Part shown: piece after piece, positions 9,801-20,915 of the stretch
Numbering within the stretch: the first letter of the stretch is position 1
How the letters are laid out: each line of letters begins with the position of its first letter
Origin: Brachynemurus nebulosus
Lineage: Eukaryota; Arthropoda; Insecta; Neuroptera; Myrmeleontidae
Length of the DNA: 64,000 bases
Assembly: GCA_035578155.1 (NCBI GenBank)
Contig: JAPWDM010000001.1
Location: 170,101,498 to 170,165,497, forward strand
Reading direction: 5' to 3'
Made by a program: the position numbers and the translations under genes
Notes under the pieces: generated by a model
Database searches by the model: none
Told to the model about the DNA's origin: nothing
The model's input: only the letters and a program-made list of their open reading frames with translations

Positions 9801-12706
9801 ATAACTGTGAGCTTAATAATAACAGTTAATACATCAAATTCTTCGTCAAGAAATTCTCTATGAAAAATATAAGAAGCACTAATCTTGTCGGGTCGAAAAT
9901 AGAAAAGTTATAACCCCTATAAGTTTTCCATCCCTAAATCTATCATGCTCTTTTAGGAATAATTTTTTTAATACCAATTTTTCGATAAAAAGGTTCAAAT
10001 AAAAACTATAGAAAATAAAATTTCATGTAAGAATGATCCTTACAAAATTTTTGTCGGACTTACGGTTACAGAAATCGAAAAATTAATTTTGACTTTTTTC
10101 CAAGATGGCGGCTAAACTGCAACACCCCCAGTCCCGAAAACTCAGTTTTATATTCACCACAGACCCTTCTACGAATTTCAGAAAAAAAATCGCTGCCTAC
10201 CCGAAATGCACGGTCCGATCGTTTTTGGCGACGCTTTTACTGTATTATGATTAAAATTTTTAAAGCTATTACTACACGCAAACCTTAAAATTGACTGAAA
10301 TGGTACGAACAAAACTTGGAGATCACAGTATACCGCCATTATACGAACTGGAGAAAAGATTTAGCCTTTTGTTAACAAACACTCATTTTAGTATATACGG
10401 TTCGTACCCAGTACCCCCGAATGTTATAGATGTGGGTGGAGTACATATGATATTTAATCCATTACCAAAGGTATATTTGGTAGCACTAGTTCTAATCACA
10501 CAATCAAACCATATTCAAACTTTTAGCATATCGAAAAAACATTAAACAATTCGAAAAATGGCGTTATTTTATTTAGTCTGGGATCAGTTGTTAAAATCGA
10601 TACATTTTCACCGGAGAAACAACGAGCTTTATTTGAAGCTTTTGAAGAGCTGCCATACGACATTATTTGGAAAGGTGAAAAAGACAGGCTAGTGGGACCA
10701 TTTCCGGATAATATTCACTTCGAACCATGGCTCCCCCAGCGTGACATCCTTTGTAAGTTGAATTTTCATTTCTATTTCATTATATGATTTTAATATAAAT
10801 ATGTATTTCAAGGTCACCCCAAGGTAAAGCTTTTTATAACTCACGGTGGTTTGCTGGGGACACAAGAAGCAATATACTGTGGTGTGCCAATGATAACGAT
10901 GCCGTTTGCTTTCGACCAGGAATTAAATCTAAAGATTTGTTCCGATTTAGGTATTGGGACTGGACTGAGGTATGAAGATATTACGAAAACAAGAGCCTTA
11001 GAGACCATCAACCTCGTTTTAAATGTTCCAAGGTAAAAAAAGTTCTTGATTTATAAAGCTTTTCCCCTTAGGGACCCACAAAAATATAAAATATAAAATA
11101 TTCGCTAGACCGGTTTCGACTACTTTTATAGTCTTCTTCAGTAGCATAAAAAATAAATAATTATAAAAACCATAAGTACCAAAATTTTACTTAATGGCTC
11201 TTTTGGTCGGGACACTATAAGGGCTCAATACAGTGATTTAAGTATTTAACCAATATGATGTCGAAACCGGTCTAGCGAATATTTGATATATTATATTTTT
11301 GTGGGTTCTTAAGAGGAAAAACTTTATTATTATGTATAAATTGTTTGTATATTAATAACGTAGGACAAACCATTGAAGACTTAATAAACCAGAAATAATA
11401 CCTTGTATTACAAATACATTAAAAATTTAAAAAAAAAAATGACTTATGGGCTGAGTTTAATGACAGTCAAACTGAGTTGGAATTAATCAAATTTACAAAA
11501 ATAAAAAAGATTTTACTTTTTTATGCAAGAAATATAGTTTTACATTGGATTTTTGTGGTTAGAAACAAAACACAAAAATATATCTTAAAAAAATAATTTA
11601 TTTTATAGGATATAATTGTCATATAATAATAAATAAAATTGAATTTTTAAGTACGTATCTGGTAAATGTCACGTTCTACTTCTTGAACTATTTTTGCAAT
11701 TTTGCACACCACAGTGCACAAACCATTTAAAAAAAGAATAATTGATTCCTTTTGATTAGGTATACACTAATACCTCTATTTACGTCGTGGTTACGTTCCA
11801 AAAAAGCACGACGCGAATTGAAACGACGAAAAGTGAATTATGATTTTCTATATAAAATTTCAAAAAAATTCGAAAAAAAAATTCAAGACTCGAACCCAAA
11901 ACAACGCAACTTCGAAAATCTAACGACGCACAGTGAAAATTAGTACTAATTCAGTAGCGACACAACTTCGAAAAAACGCAAACCGAAACTACGCAAAGCG
12001 AGGTATTGGTGTACTTAAAGTTTCTTTGCATAACTATTTTACAAAAATACAAAAAATTATACCTAATGTTTATCAATAGATCTCCATGGTTACAAATTGG
12101 TATTGTAAAATGGAATCATAGCTTCAATGCCTAACTTCACATTTCAATCTATGGAACATATTATGTTAAAATATGTTGTATTCAGTCCTCAATGGGATAA
12201 ACCTGGCTTATTATTTTACTAATTTAAATTCTAACGAAAAAATATCTAAAGAACAACTCTCACTTCTGAGTGAGCCCCTACACTTAAGTATTTTACCGTT
12301 TCCGGAGTGGGTGGGTATGGTCAAGGTCAGCCTCACTCTTTAGAATATGAACTTCGGTGTCGGGGTTGTTCTTTAGATATTTACCAATCTTATTACTAAC
12401 TAATGACTTATTTTTATCAGTTATCAAAAGAACATAAAACATGTTTCCAACATATTTCGTGATCGACCCATGTCACCGATGGATACTGCAATTTACTGGA
12501 TAGAATATGTGATTCGTCATAAAGGAGCTCATCATTTGCGACCAGCAAACATAGATTTGCCATGGTATCAACTTTATCTCCTCGATGTGTTTCTATTCTT
12601 CGTTTTAGTTGTTATTGTACTTCCATTGACAATTTATTTAGTTCTTATTTCAAAATATAGAAAATTCATAAAATGTAAGCTATTAAGAAAACTTAAATCG
12701 CAATAA
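6801..12706 (+). CDS. UDP-glycosyltransferase (UGT), complete, six coding exons
   Basis: Exons 6801-7006, 7778-8215, 10266-10470, 10527-10752, 10813-11032 and 12421-12706, all with GT/AG borders, join in frame (1581 nt, 526 codons plus stop, the normal insect UGT length). By family, it transfers sugar from a UDP-sugar to small lipophilic acceptors in the ER lumen (detoxification, pigment or hormone conjugation). Visible: hydrophobic signal peptide (about residues 1-23); catalytic-type His37 in 'SRSHF' and its partner Asp147 in 'FASDCF'; 'FSLGS' near 299-303; the UGT signature from F366 (FITHGG) through E377 and P384 to D393-Q394; a membrane segment at about 487-509; and a short basic tail ending KLKSQ, a KXKXX ER-retrieval pattern. 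The start ATG lies in a good context (AAAACAATGG) just before the signal peptide. Exon phases agree at every junction and no stop or frameshift is seen, so the gene looks functional. The acceptor is not predictable. Intron 2 (2050 bp) and intron 5 (1388 bp) hold mobile elements. Confidence 0.95.
7315..7560 (+). repeat. Possible non-LTR retrotransposon 3' end in UGT intron 1
   Basis: Ends with a small hairpin (GGGTGCC...GGCACCC) followed by AAATAAATTTAAATAAAAAA, a typical LINE/SINE tail layout. No coding remnant can be proved, so the class is a guess. Confidence 0.35.
8712..10242. mobile_element. Long-TIR foldback transposon inside UGT intron 2
   Basis: Ends are CAGTAAAAGCG and CGCTTTTACTG. 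The two arms (about 8712-9080 and 9880-10242) are diverged inverted copies over some 360 bp, sharing GTGCATTTCGGGTAGGCA, AAACTGAGTTTTCGGGA, the GTTTAGCCG-CATCTT block and a 'CCCGACAA' block. The centre has no recognisable transposase. The right end lies only 23 bp before exon 3 of the UGT gene. No clear target duplication; superfamily unknown. Confidence 0.8.
11052..11334. mobile_element. Hairpin MITE in UGT intron 5
   Basis: Inverted arms share ACCCACAAAAATATAA and ATTCGCTAGACCGGTTTCGA, with the arms reaching the outer AAG(C/T)TTTTCC-CTTA blocks. About 280 bp long and non-coding. Confidence 0.8.
12241..12380. repeat. Small palindromic element in UGT intron 5
   Basis: AATATCTAAAGAACAAC at the left matches GTTGTTCTTTAGATATT at the right. 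The 140-bp element ends about 40 bp upstream of the exon 6 acceptor. Confidence 0.7.
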
Positions 12707-12766
12707 GAAAATATAACATTTATTTAACTTATAATATACTGTAGATTTTGCTTTAAAATGTCTTAA

Positions 12767-12772
12767 AATAAA
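12767..12772 (+). terminator. Polyadenylation signal of the UGT gene
   Basis: A canonical AATAAA lies about 60 bases after the UGT stop codon, in AT-rich sequence. It is the first such hexamer downstream and suits a short 3' UTR. Inferred from position only. Confidence 0.6.
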
Positions 12773-12899
12773 ATAGTTTTTGTTTCAAGTGAATAACAAA
12801 AATGTTTTAATCCGAAATCTTCCAAACATTATTATATAATACCAATTATTCGTAAGTTTGAGGGGTTGTGTTTCGCGTTAAATTTTAATGCGGTAAACT

Positions 12900-13160
12900 A
12901 GATTATCTATCATTAATTCTACAACGATTTAAGGGCCAAGGAGCTCTTAAAATCAGTTTACCATTCCGTACAATTTTGACTGTTACTGCTGCTCTCTGGG
13001 CCCCTAGTGGGTGTATTTGTTGTAAGCGAATACCTATTATTGGTCGCAATCGGCTTCTACAGTTGTGCTGGGTACTTTCAGATGCCGAAAACGCGGACTG
13101 TAAATTGTTAATTAAGTTCAGTCGATGCATTTCCTGTTTTGCATTTAAAATTAAAGTTTA
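12900..13160. repeat. Dispersed repeat with ATGCCGAAAACG block
   Basis: The stretch AGATGCCGAAAACGCGGACTG recurs, diverged, at about 7587-7620 and 23030-23070. It is more GC-rich than its surroundings. Neither strand gives a recognisable protein; probably a retroelement fragment. Confidence 0.45.
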
Positions 13161-13483
13161 AAAACATTTTGCATTTACAATGAAAATAATTATATGCATA
13201 ACGAAAATAATTTTGATATGGCGCTTATGTTCATCTCGAGTCACTTGAATTATATGCAAGTCAACTCACTCGAGTCAGATCTTTTTATATTTTAAATACT
13301 TTTACAAAAACCATTTTCAATTTTTTATTTTAAATAAATTCTCTGAACCATTTTGCCCAACGCTGTAATGGTGAAAGGAAAAACTTTACACTATCTCTAG
13401 TTAAACAGTAACTATAATAAAATTCAAAAATAGTAGGGTAAGTGCCCGAGAGATGCCGCAGTAGCCATAGTTCGTCCGTTGAT

Positions 13484-13800
<317 letters not shown>

Positions 13801-14439
13801 TGTATTGATTCGCCGGATTCGTCAGAAGTAGTCGATTCACCTTAAGTTGGACGTAATATTAACTCACAGACAACTACTGCCCTATTGAAGCAAAAACAAT
13901 ACATTAATGCCTTATACAGTTAGTTGATTGTATTAATTTAAATTTCATTATCTCCTCTTGGCTGGTCGGTCGGGAGTTGCTTGTTTCTCTGCTTTGTTTC
14001 CTTTTCTCACGTTAATAAACTTTTCTGTTTTGTTAACTTTCTACTGTGCCCACTAGAAGCACCTACTTTCGCCATCCTACGCTCCTGTTCATATATTCAT
14101 TACCTTGCAGATGTTTGTTAACTGCTTCATTATAAATATGCGAATATTATTATTATTATATAATGCTCCATGTAGTTTGTTACGTCTAATTTTTTCTGAA
14201 AAATTTGTTTACTCGTAAACAACATCCTTTTAATTTTAATAAAACGTAAATATTACGCAAGTCTATTATCATTTTCGCAGTGTTATTAATAATTTTATAA
14301 TATTTAAGTTGGCTGGTAATAACGGAACAAAACACCACGGATAAACTGACTATGACGTAATTGGTTACTGAAAACTTAATTCTTTTTTAAAATATTACGA
14401 AAGAAGGAAATTTTAAATGGGTAATACATAATATATACA
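13801..14439. other. No gene seen
   Basis: AT-rich DNA with a few more GC-rich patches; no family signature on either strand. Confidence 0.5.
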
Positions 14440-14700
14440 GAGTCGGACTTACCTTTGAGAGACACCTGAGCTCATATATTATGTGGAGGCCCCTGAGCAT
14501 TTCTTCGAAAGCTCGAAAAATACCGTTGAGGAGCAAGAAAAACCGAACAATAAGCTCTTATCCTTCCTATTCTATACCTGTTTTGAGGAATTCGTTATTA
14601 ATTTTGTGGAGATGTGGAGAGGAGCCCTGGGACATCTGTTCCAAATATCCTTGTGTAGGGCTACGGATACATGACATACTACTAATGGCTAGAGTGGATT
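14440..14700. mobile_element. hAT-like MITE fragment (CAGAGTCGGACTTACC end)
   Basis: The left end resembles the CAGGGCCGGATTTACC termini of hAT non-autonomous families and is followed by a GAGGCCCCTGAGC block, also seen at 31.2 kb. The right end is not identifiable, so this copy is probably truncated. Confidence 0.5.
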
Positions 14701-14801
14701 TATAGGTTAATTGTCGGCGTGTGTACAGCAAGAAATGAGAGCAGTGTCGCTGACAACACGCCGTAATCTAGCAACACTGTGTAGACATTGCTCTACATAT
14801 A

Positions 14802-15940
14802 CAGGGTGTTAGTGAATAAGTGCGAAATATTTTAATGGGTGATTGCTGAGGTTTTTCTATGTAAAAAAGTTCATATCAACCCATGTCCGAAAACGCTTAG
14901 TTTCCAAAATACAGAGTGTTCAGTTTCTCGTCTTTTTTAAATATTTTCTTAAATATTTCAAAAACGTTTTGAGATATTCACATTAAATTTGGGATACGCT
15001 ACGACAGGATAAATACCCATATTCTGAAGTAGACAGAATATTTCCATTCAAACCAGCGGCGTCCGTACGGCCATATGATGATATATTTTTGAAGAAAAAA
15101 AGGGACGCCAATGATTTTTTCCAATTTGAAAATGTTTTTTTAAATGTTCTATAAATTGAAACTGCTTATAAAGAAGTGGTTTAAACCCTGGGAGGGTTCC
15201 TTATTAACTGCTAAAGAAATTGGACAATTTATTACCAATTCACAATTACCCCATGATTTTAAAATTGTGGGATAATTGTGAACGTCATTCACAAATGCCC
15301 CCATTCGATCGAAAATTTCAGTAGTGTTTTTTTTAGAGTTGAAAATGTTGATGAAGATGCTGGTGACATTATTGTACAAGTTCCCGTTGTACAAACAATA
15401 GAAAAAAAGAAAAATTGTGTAAAGAGCTATATGTTTTGTGTGTCAATCGACGAAATCGTCGTTTCCCTTACCCAATAAGAACTTACAAAAACAGAAAAAT
15501 TACTTGTTTCCAATGTCTCTGTGTGTCCAAGGGCAGTAGGATTAAGACAAAACCATATTTTGTTATTTACAGTATTAGGCCTAATAGTCATAAAAATGAC
15601 TTCTTAGTATTTTGTCGTTCATGTGTCCGTTTTCAAGATAAAAAACAATTTTCATTTACTGTTCTTACTACAAAACCGGTTTCGGTTCTCGTATTAACTG
15701 CTGAGGTCATTTTATGAAAAAGTCTTACCAACAAAAAGGTGAAGACGCTTCATTTCTACAGTTGACCACATAATTTGTTTTTAATTTAATACAGAAAAAT
15801 ATTTTTAAAAAACAAGAAACGGGACACTCTGTATCTTGGAAACTAAGCGTTTTCGGATCTGGGTATATATAAACTTTTTTACATAAAAAACCTCAGCAAT
15901 CACCCATTAAAATTTTTCGCACTTATTCACAAACACCCTG
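14802..15940. mobile_element. TA-flanked transposon with ~140-bp terminal inverted repeats
   Basis: Both ends read CAGGGTGTT-GTGAATAAGTG and continue inward as matching inverted sequence (TTTTAATGGGTGATTGCTGA, then CCGAAAACGCTTAGTTTCCA). TA lies at 14800-14801 and 15941-15942, giving a TA target duplication as in Tc1/mariner-type elements. No transposase is left; the centre is occupied by a fragment of another family (15168-15592). Confidence 0.85.
15168..15592. repeat. Fragment of the 19161-20445 element, inverted
   Basis: High similarity over about 420 bp to 19770-20180 on the opposite strand, including the AAACCCTG-GAGGGTTCCTT block and TACAGTATTAGGCCTAATA. It is nested within the long-TIR element and has lost both of its own ends. 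Confidence 0.85.
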
Positions 15941-16057
15941 TATACATTGCGTACCACATCAGTTAGAGTACAGTGTCGATATTTGCTTGCCACTGACCCT
16001 TGGTCTACCGGAAATGTCATAACAACAAACTTTTACTTGTGTAAGCATCGCTTAGAC

Positions 16058-16412
16058 CAGTGGTTCTCAACCTTTTTTTTGTTGCGGCACGTTTTTAACG
16101 ATTCCGAAATTTGGCGGCACATAAAGAAAACGATTTCGAAATTTGGCGGCACATATTAGACATATTCCTATTGCTATGCACGCCACTTCATCACAATTCG
16201 GCACTAAGAAAAAACGCCTTGCAAAGCAAATAATAAAATAATTTATTTTTTTGTGGATTTAAATATATATTCATGTTAAATATATTTTTATTTTTAAATA
16301 AAAAAATTTTTTAATATTAACGTTATCATATATATTTGCAAAATTTGGCGGCACACTTTTGAAATTTGGGCGGCACACAAAAGTGCCGCGGCACAGTGGT
16401 TGAGAATCACTG
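16058..16412. mobile_element. hAT-type MITE, 355 bp, perfect 8-bp target duplication
   Basis: Termini CAGTGGTTCTCAACC and GGTTGAGAATCACTG are classic hAT ends. GCTTAGAC is duplicated exactly at 16050-16057 and 16413-16420. The interior repeats 'AATTTGGCGGCACA' several times. No transposase frame; moved in trans. Confidence 0.95.
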
Positions 16413-16517
16413 GCTTAGACACTCGTGTCGAGATAAACAAAAGTGTATCAACATGCTGAAAATATTTTGCTAAAGTAGAGCATGGTAAAAAGAGTTGTTT
16501 TTTTTTTTTTTTAATTA

Positions 16518-17533
16518 CACAGGCCAACGACTAAAAAACTTTTTTAATACTTTAACCATATTTTTATGGATTTTAGTGTGCTGAATCTGAAAATAACAAT
16601 AAAATTGCTGTATCACCCACCATTTCCCTACATTTTACATCATAAACCTTTATATTCAAAAAATAGTTCAAAAAATTAATGCAATCAATATAATACTAAA
16701 TATGCGAAAGCCAGCGACCCAATATCTTATAATGAATATAATATCTTATAATTCCAATATCTTTGCTCAAAGTTCCCGCATTTATCAGAAGCAAAGTTAC
16801 AAGAGGGCGTCTTCATTGGCCCTGATATAAGAAAAATGATGTTTGACTCTGAGTTTGAATTACATATAACAGTGAAAGAGAAAGAGGCTTGGATTGCTTT
16901 CAAGGAAGTTGTTAACAAGTTTTTGGGTAACAAAAAAGACCCAGACTATAATGTAACCATTGTATCTAATATACTTAATCGCTTCAAGAATTTGGGATGT
17001 TTAACGAGCTTAAAGGTTCATTTTTTAAACAGCCAGCTAGACTACTTTCTGGACAATTTAGGAGCTGTCAGTGAGGAACAAGGAGAACGTTTCCACCAGG
17101 ATATCAAGATAATGGATAAACGCTATCAGGGACGTTGGAACACCAGGATGATGGGAGATTACTGTTGGTCCTTTCACCGAGAAAGTCAGCAAGCGGCACA
17201 CAGAAAAAAAGCCACATCCGAAGCTTCAAAGAAAAGAGAGAAAGAAAATATAAGCCCACGGACTCTTAAAACCTTCATAAAACTTATTATTAGGAATAAA
17301 AATATATTTTATATGTTAAAATAAAGCTCTGTTTGTCTTGTACAAGTTATTTTTTTTTTCACTCTTATAGAATATTAGCATATTTGATTAAATCTGACAT
17401 AGCCAAAATGTGTCAAAACTGTGGGTGATACAAAATAATGAAATTCAAATTTGGATTTAGCACCCAAAAAAATATAAAGATCACCTATTAACATTAAAAA
17501 AGTTTTTTATGACCTTAATTTTGCAGGCCTGTG
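16518..17533 (+). mobile_element. TIR element encoding an 'FHQD'-family protein
   Basis: CACAGGCC ends in inverted orientation are followed by similar arms of about 110 bp (AAAAAACTTTTTTAAT, a GATTTAG-G-GCT-AAT block, TGTATCACCCAC). Between them lies the protein fragment at 16752-17324. Target duplication not clear. A DNA-transposon structure around this protein family is the main point; superfamily unknown to me. Confidence 0.7.
16752..17324 (+). pseudogene. 'FHQD' repeat-encoded protein, C-terminal part
   Basis: The frame is open for 190 codons from just after a TAA to a stop at 17324. It contains SEAKLQEGVFIGPDIRKMM, then W-FK, FLGNKKDPDY, LKVHFLNSQLDYF, NLGAVSEEQGERFHQDI, RYQGRWNTRMMGDYCW and a Lys-rich tail. 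I remember this pattern from many uncharacterised arthropod and cnidarian proteins that occur in high copy; their function is unknown to me. The conserved H-x5-D ... E-E-Q-G-E-R-F-H-Q-D residues suggest a catalytic or metal site. The N-terminal part is lost. The in-frame ATG at 16836 is probably not the native start. Confidence 0.75.
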
Positions 17534-17599
17534 TTATTGTATGCCAGACAAGTTCTTATGGTCGCCGTATATCAAACATTTAATTTCTCCTAGGAGGTA

Positions 17600-18454
17600 T
17601 GGGAGAAGTGGTATGAAAGGGACACGTATTGAAAGGGACAATTCAAATTACGCGCTAAATACAAATCCCGCCAAAACAAACGTATTTGTGTTGTGTGGCA
17701 GGACCAATGCAGATGTGTTTGTTCCTAACTTCAAGCCACTGTCATTTAAAACATGGTAATTATTTTGAAATTTTGTAATTATATACAGTTAGTTACTGTC
17801 TCAACTAGAAGAAAGTAATAGATTAGATGTCTTTTAAATAAAATTGTAGACTTAAAGGTTAAATTTTATTTTGGATGTGATATTTATAAAAGGGAAAGAG
17901 AAAACAAATATGAAAAGGACTACTTTTAAGACTAGTGATTTTGAATTAGTTTTATTTGAATATCCACATGTCACAATTTTTTCTCTATTATCGCGTTTTC
18001 TTAGTATCAATATGTAAATAATTAATTCTTAGTATCAATATGTAATCAATGATTTTAATAATCGATTACTAAAACCACGCAATTAATAATAATCATCGAT
18101 TACTGAAATCATTTGGTTATTTCTATATTGAATCAAATTTATTAATATGTAAATTCAGTAAGATGACCTGCGCACTAGTATGAACCGTATGTCTTGTGTA
18201 CATAAGGTTGAAATTTGAACAACATAAGTGATATTTAGTATTGTCCCTTTCAATACAGTCAATTGATGAAAGGGACAAAATGCACTTTTTTAAAAATTGA
18301 ATAAGTAAAAACAAAGAAATGTTTATTATTGGATTTTATTTCAAGAGTAAGATAACTGAAGTTTCTAATTCTGTTTGTGACTATTTAATTTCTTATCTCG
18401 GTTATTTACTAGAACCCTTAAAACAAAAATGTCCCTTTCATGTTATTTCTCCCG
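17600..18454. mobile_element. TA-flanked MITE with ATGAAAGGGACA ends
   Basis: Left TGGGAGAAGTGGTATGAAAGGGACA and right complement of CGGGAGAAATAACATGAAAGGGACA, with TA at 17598-17599 and 18455-18456. More GAAAGGGACAA motifs lie inside at 17635 and 18240-18280, probably transposase sites. No coding remnant. About 855 bp. Confidence 0.8.
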
Positions 18455-18495
18455 TATAGTTATATTTTACTTTGGTTCTAAATTTTTATACATAT

Positions 18496-18807
18496 AGACT
18501 CCATGAGTTCCCGTGTCATTTTAGTCATGTGCATGAATCTCTGAAGACTGCCTAGTATAGCCCTAGTGCCCTTTCCCAATGTGTTTAAACGGGCATTTAC
18601 CTATACGAGCGATACGTATAAGGCCTGTTTTTCTAAAATAAGCTTTGGATAGTATTTAGTATTATTCTTGCTGCACCAAACTTTGTGCTTGACCACCACA
18701 CCAATGAAGTAAATGTGATAGAAGGCCCTATGACCGTCGTGTGAAGCCACCGTACTATCTGGGGTATTAATCCCAACTTTTATCCAATAGCTTTTCTGTA
18801 GGGCCAT
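18496..18807 (-). pseudogene. LINE reverse transcriptase C-terminal fragment
   Basis: On the minus strand, the shifted frames read a KAIG-KLGLIPQIVRWLHTT, VIGPSITFTSLVWW and TKFGAARIILNTIQ series. This matches the region after the RT palm in Jockey/R1/I-type LINEs, where 'RP-ITYASLVWWPKT' is typical. Several stops and frameshifts; no downstream RNase H. Confidence 0.75.
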
Positions 18808-19160
18808 AGCGTGCTATTAGCTATTATCACTTCATTGTGAATAGGTATACTTCTTCCAGGTCAGACAACCGTTAAAAAAGATTGTCAAACACCTGATTGA
18901 CTGAAGAAGAGGGACTGAAAAGGACCTTTCAAATACCTCCTAGTGTTCCATCAAAAAGTAACATACAATAATAGATATTGATAATAAAAAAAATTATTTT
19001 AATTTAAAAAATGCAAGAATTTTTTAGGTGCACTATAGATCTTACTTATGGAAGATATATAGTTTTTGTCAAACATTTAGAATGTTATATGACTCTTTAA
19101 ACGTTTCTAACTTTGTTAATATTTTCTTGTTTTTTTTTTTAATTATTACGTATGTAGGTA

Positions 19161-20445
19161 GGGTTGACCGGGGTAATTGTGAATGGATTTTCATGAATTG
19201 AGATAAAAGCGTTGTTTTAAGTATTTTTTATTTTATATTGCACCTTATGGTTGATTTCTTTTTAATTCTACATTATTCAGGATGCGCCACACAAATTTTG
19301 AGCGAATTCGTATGAAAAACAAAAATTTTATAAGCCATTCACATTTTCCCGGTGCGGTTTTGCAAATCTTATGAATTTTGAGGTAAAAGTGAATGCCATC
19401 AGAAAAATTATTTAGACTGGATTACAAAAGAAGTGAGGTACATCAGAGTAAAGCCCAACTCAAATTCTTCACATTTACCCCACTTTCAAATTTTCCATCA
19501 TACTTTAGCGGTCACAATTTCTCTTTGTTTAATGCAAGTTACCCATACCTCAAATTTGTACAAAAAATCATGGTTAAATAAAAATAAAAATAATTGTAGG
19601 AACAAATATACTACAAGCTAATAATTATATTTTGATAATATTTTGTCGTTTTGTCACATAAAAAACCAAAAAATTACATGATTTAGACACAAAACAAGGA
19701 AAATGAGACTTTTTCAAAGAAATACATTTAGTTTAAAAAAAACAACAATCTGTTAGGCCTAATACTGTAAATAAAAAAATATGGTTTTGTGTTAATCCTA
19801 CTGCCCTTGAACACTCACAGAGACATTGGAAACAAGTAATTTTTCTGTTTTTGTAAGTTTTTATTGGGTAAGGGAGCACAGCAATGATTTCGTAGATTGA
19901 TGCACAAAACATCGCTCTTTACACAAAAAAAATTTTTGAATTGTTTGTACAACGGAAACTTTTACAATAATGTCACCACCATCTTCATCAACATTTTCAA
20001 CTCTGAAAAGAACGCTACTGAAATTTTTGACCGAATGGGGGCTTTTGTGAATGACGTTCACAATTCCCCCACAATTTTAAAATCATGGGGTAATTGTGAA
20101 TTGATAATAAATTGTCCAATTTCTTTAGCAGTTAATAAGGAACCCTCTCAGGGTTTAAACCACTTCTTTAGAAGTACTTTTAACTATTTCTTACCTTTTA
20201 AAAAAGAAAATGTATTTAAATTTTTTTTTTTTAGGATTGGTCAAATTAAGATATCAAAATTTTGTAAGGGTATTTTCAGAATAAAAAAAAGATACTAATA
20301 CTTGGAGAATTGTTATCAAATTTTAATAGCATATTAATAAAGGACAGAAGATACTAAGAGTTGATTTTTAACAATATTAATGTTACTTTAGAAATTATAG
20401 GCGCCGTTCACAATTCTCCCAATTCACAATTACCCCGGTTAACCC
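19161..20445. mobile_element. TA-flanked DNA transposon, GGGTTRACCGGGGTAATTGTG ends
   Basis: Left GGGTTGACCGGGGTAATTGTG and right complement of GGGTTAACCGGGGTAATTGTG, with TA at 19159-19160 and 20446-20447. The match extends outward because the flank (AGGTA...TACCT) is itself palindromic. Its middle (19770-20180) has a related copy at 15168-15592. Open frames of 133 codons (+, 19897-20298) and 66 codons (-, 19861-20061) are partly kept in that copy but match no family I know. TIR style and TA site suit a Tc1/mariner or pogo-type element. Confidence 0.8.
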
Positions 20446-20915
20446 TACCTATGTATATATAAACTGTAATAATTTATTTGTCCGCTAATAACGTATGAAA
20501 CTGAAAACATTAAAAAATTAATTTATAATTTATTGCAAACAAAATAATAAATTTTACAAATTAAGAATAATTTTCGTTTAAAACAGATTTGTTTTGTACA
20601 TGAACAAAATTACAATTACATTACGAAAATTATCAAACTTTAAATATATTATAATGAATATATACATGTTCAGTACAATAGCTAACAAATATATTGAGAC
20701 AGAAAGTTATGTTCTATGAGAGTTGAAGAGTTTTTCTCCAATTCGTGGATTCATGCGTAACACATTAACCTCACTTATGAAAAGCATTCTGGAAAATTTC
20801 TTGTGTTTCTGTGTGGGCGAAGCGTTGCGACATTACTTAATTTTCTGTCGTTAATATATAACTGGGTTAGCCATGAAAAATTGTGTAAATACGTGTTTGA
20901 GTTACAAAAATATTT
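20446..20915. other. No gene seen
   Basis: AT-rich sequence without family signatures. Confidence 0.5.

Noticed and set aside
11752..11943. 63-codon basic frame inside UGT intron 5 as a possible extra exon
   Set aside because: Exons 5 and 6 join in phase without it and the protein already has normal UGT length and motifs.
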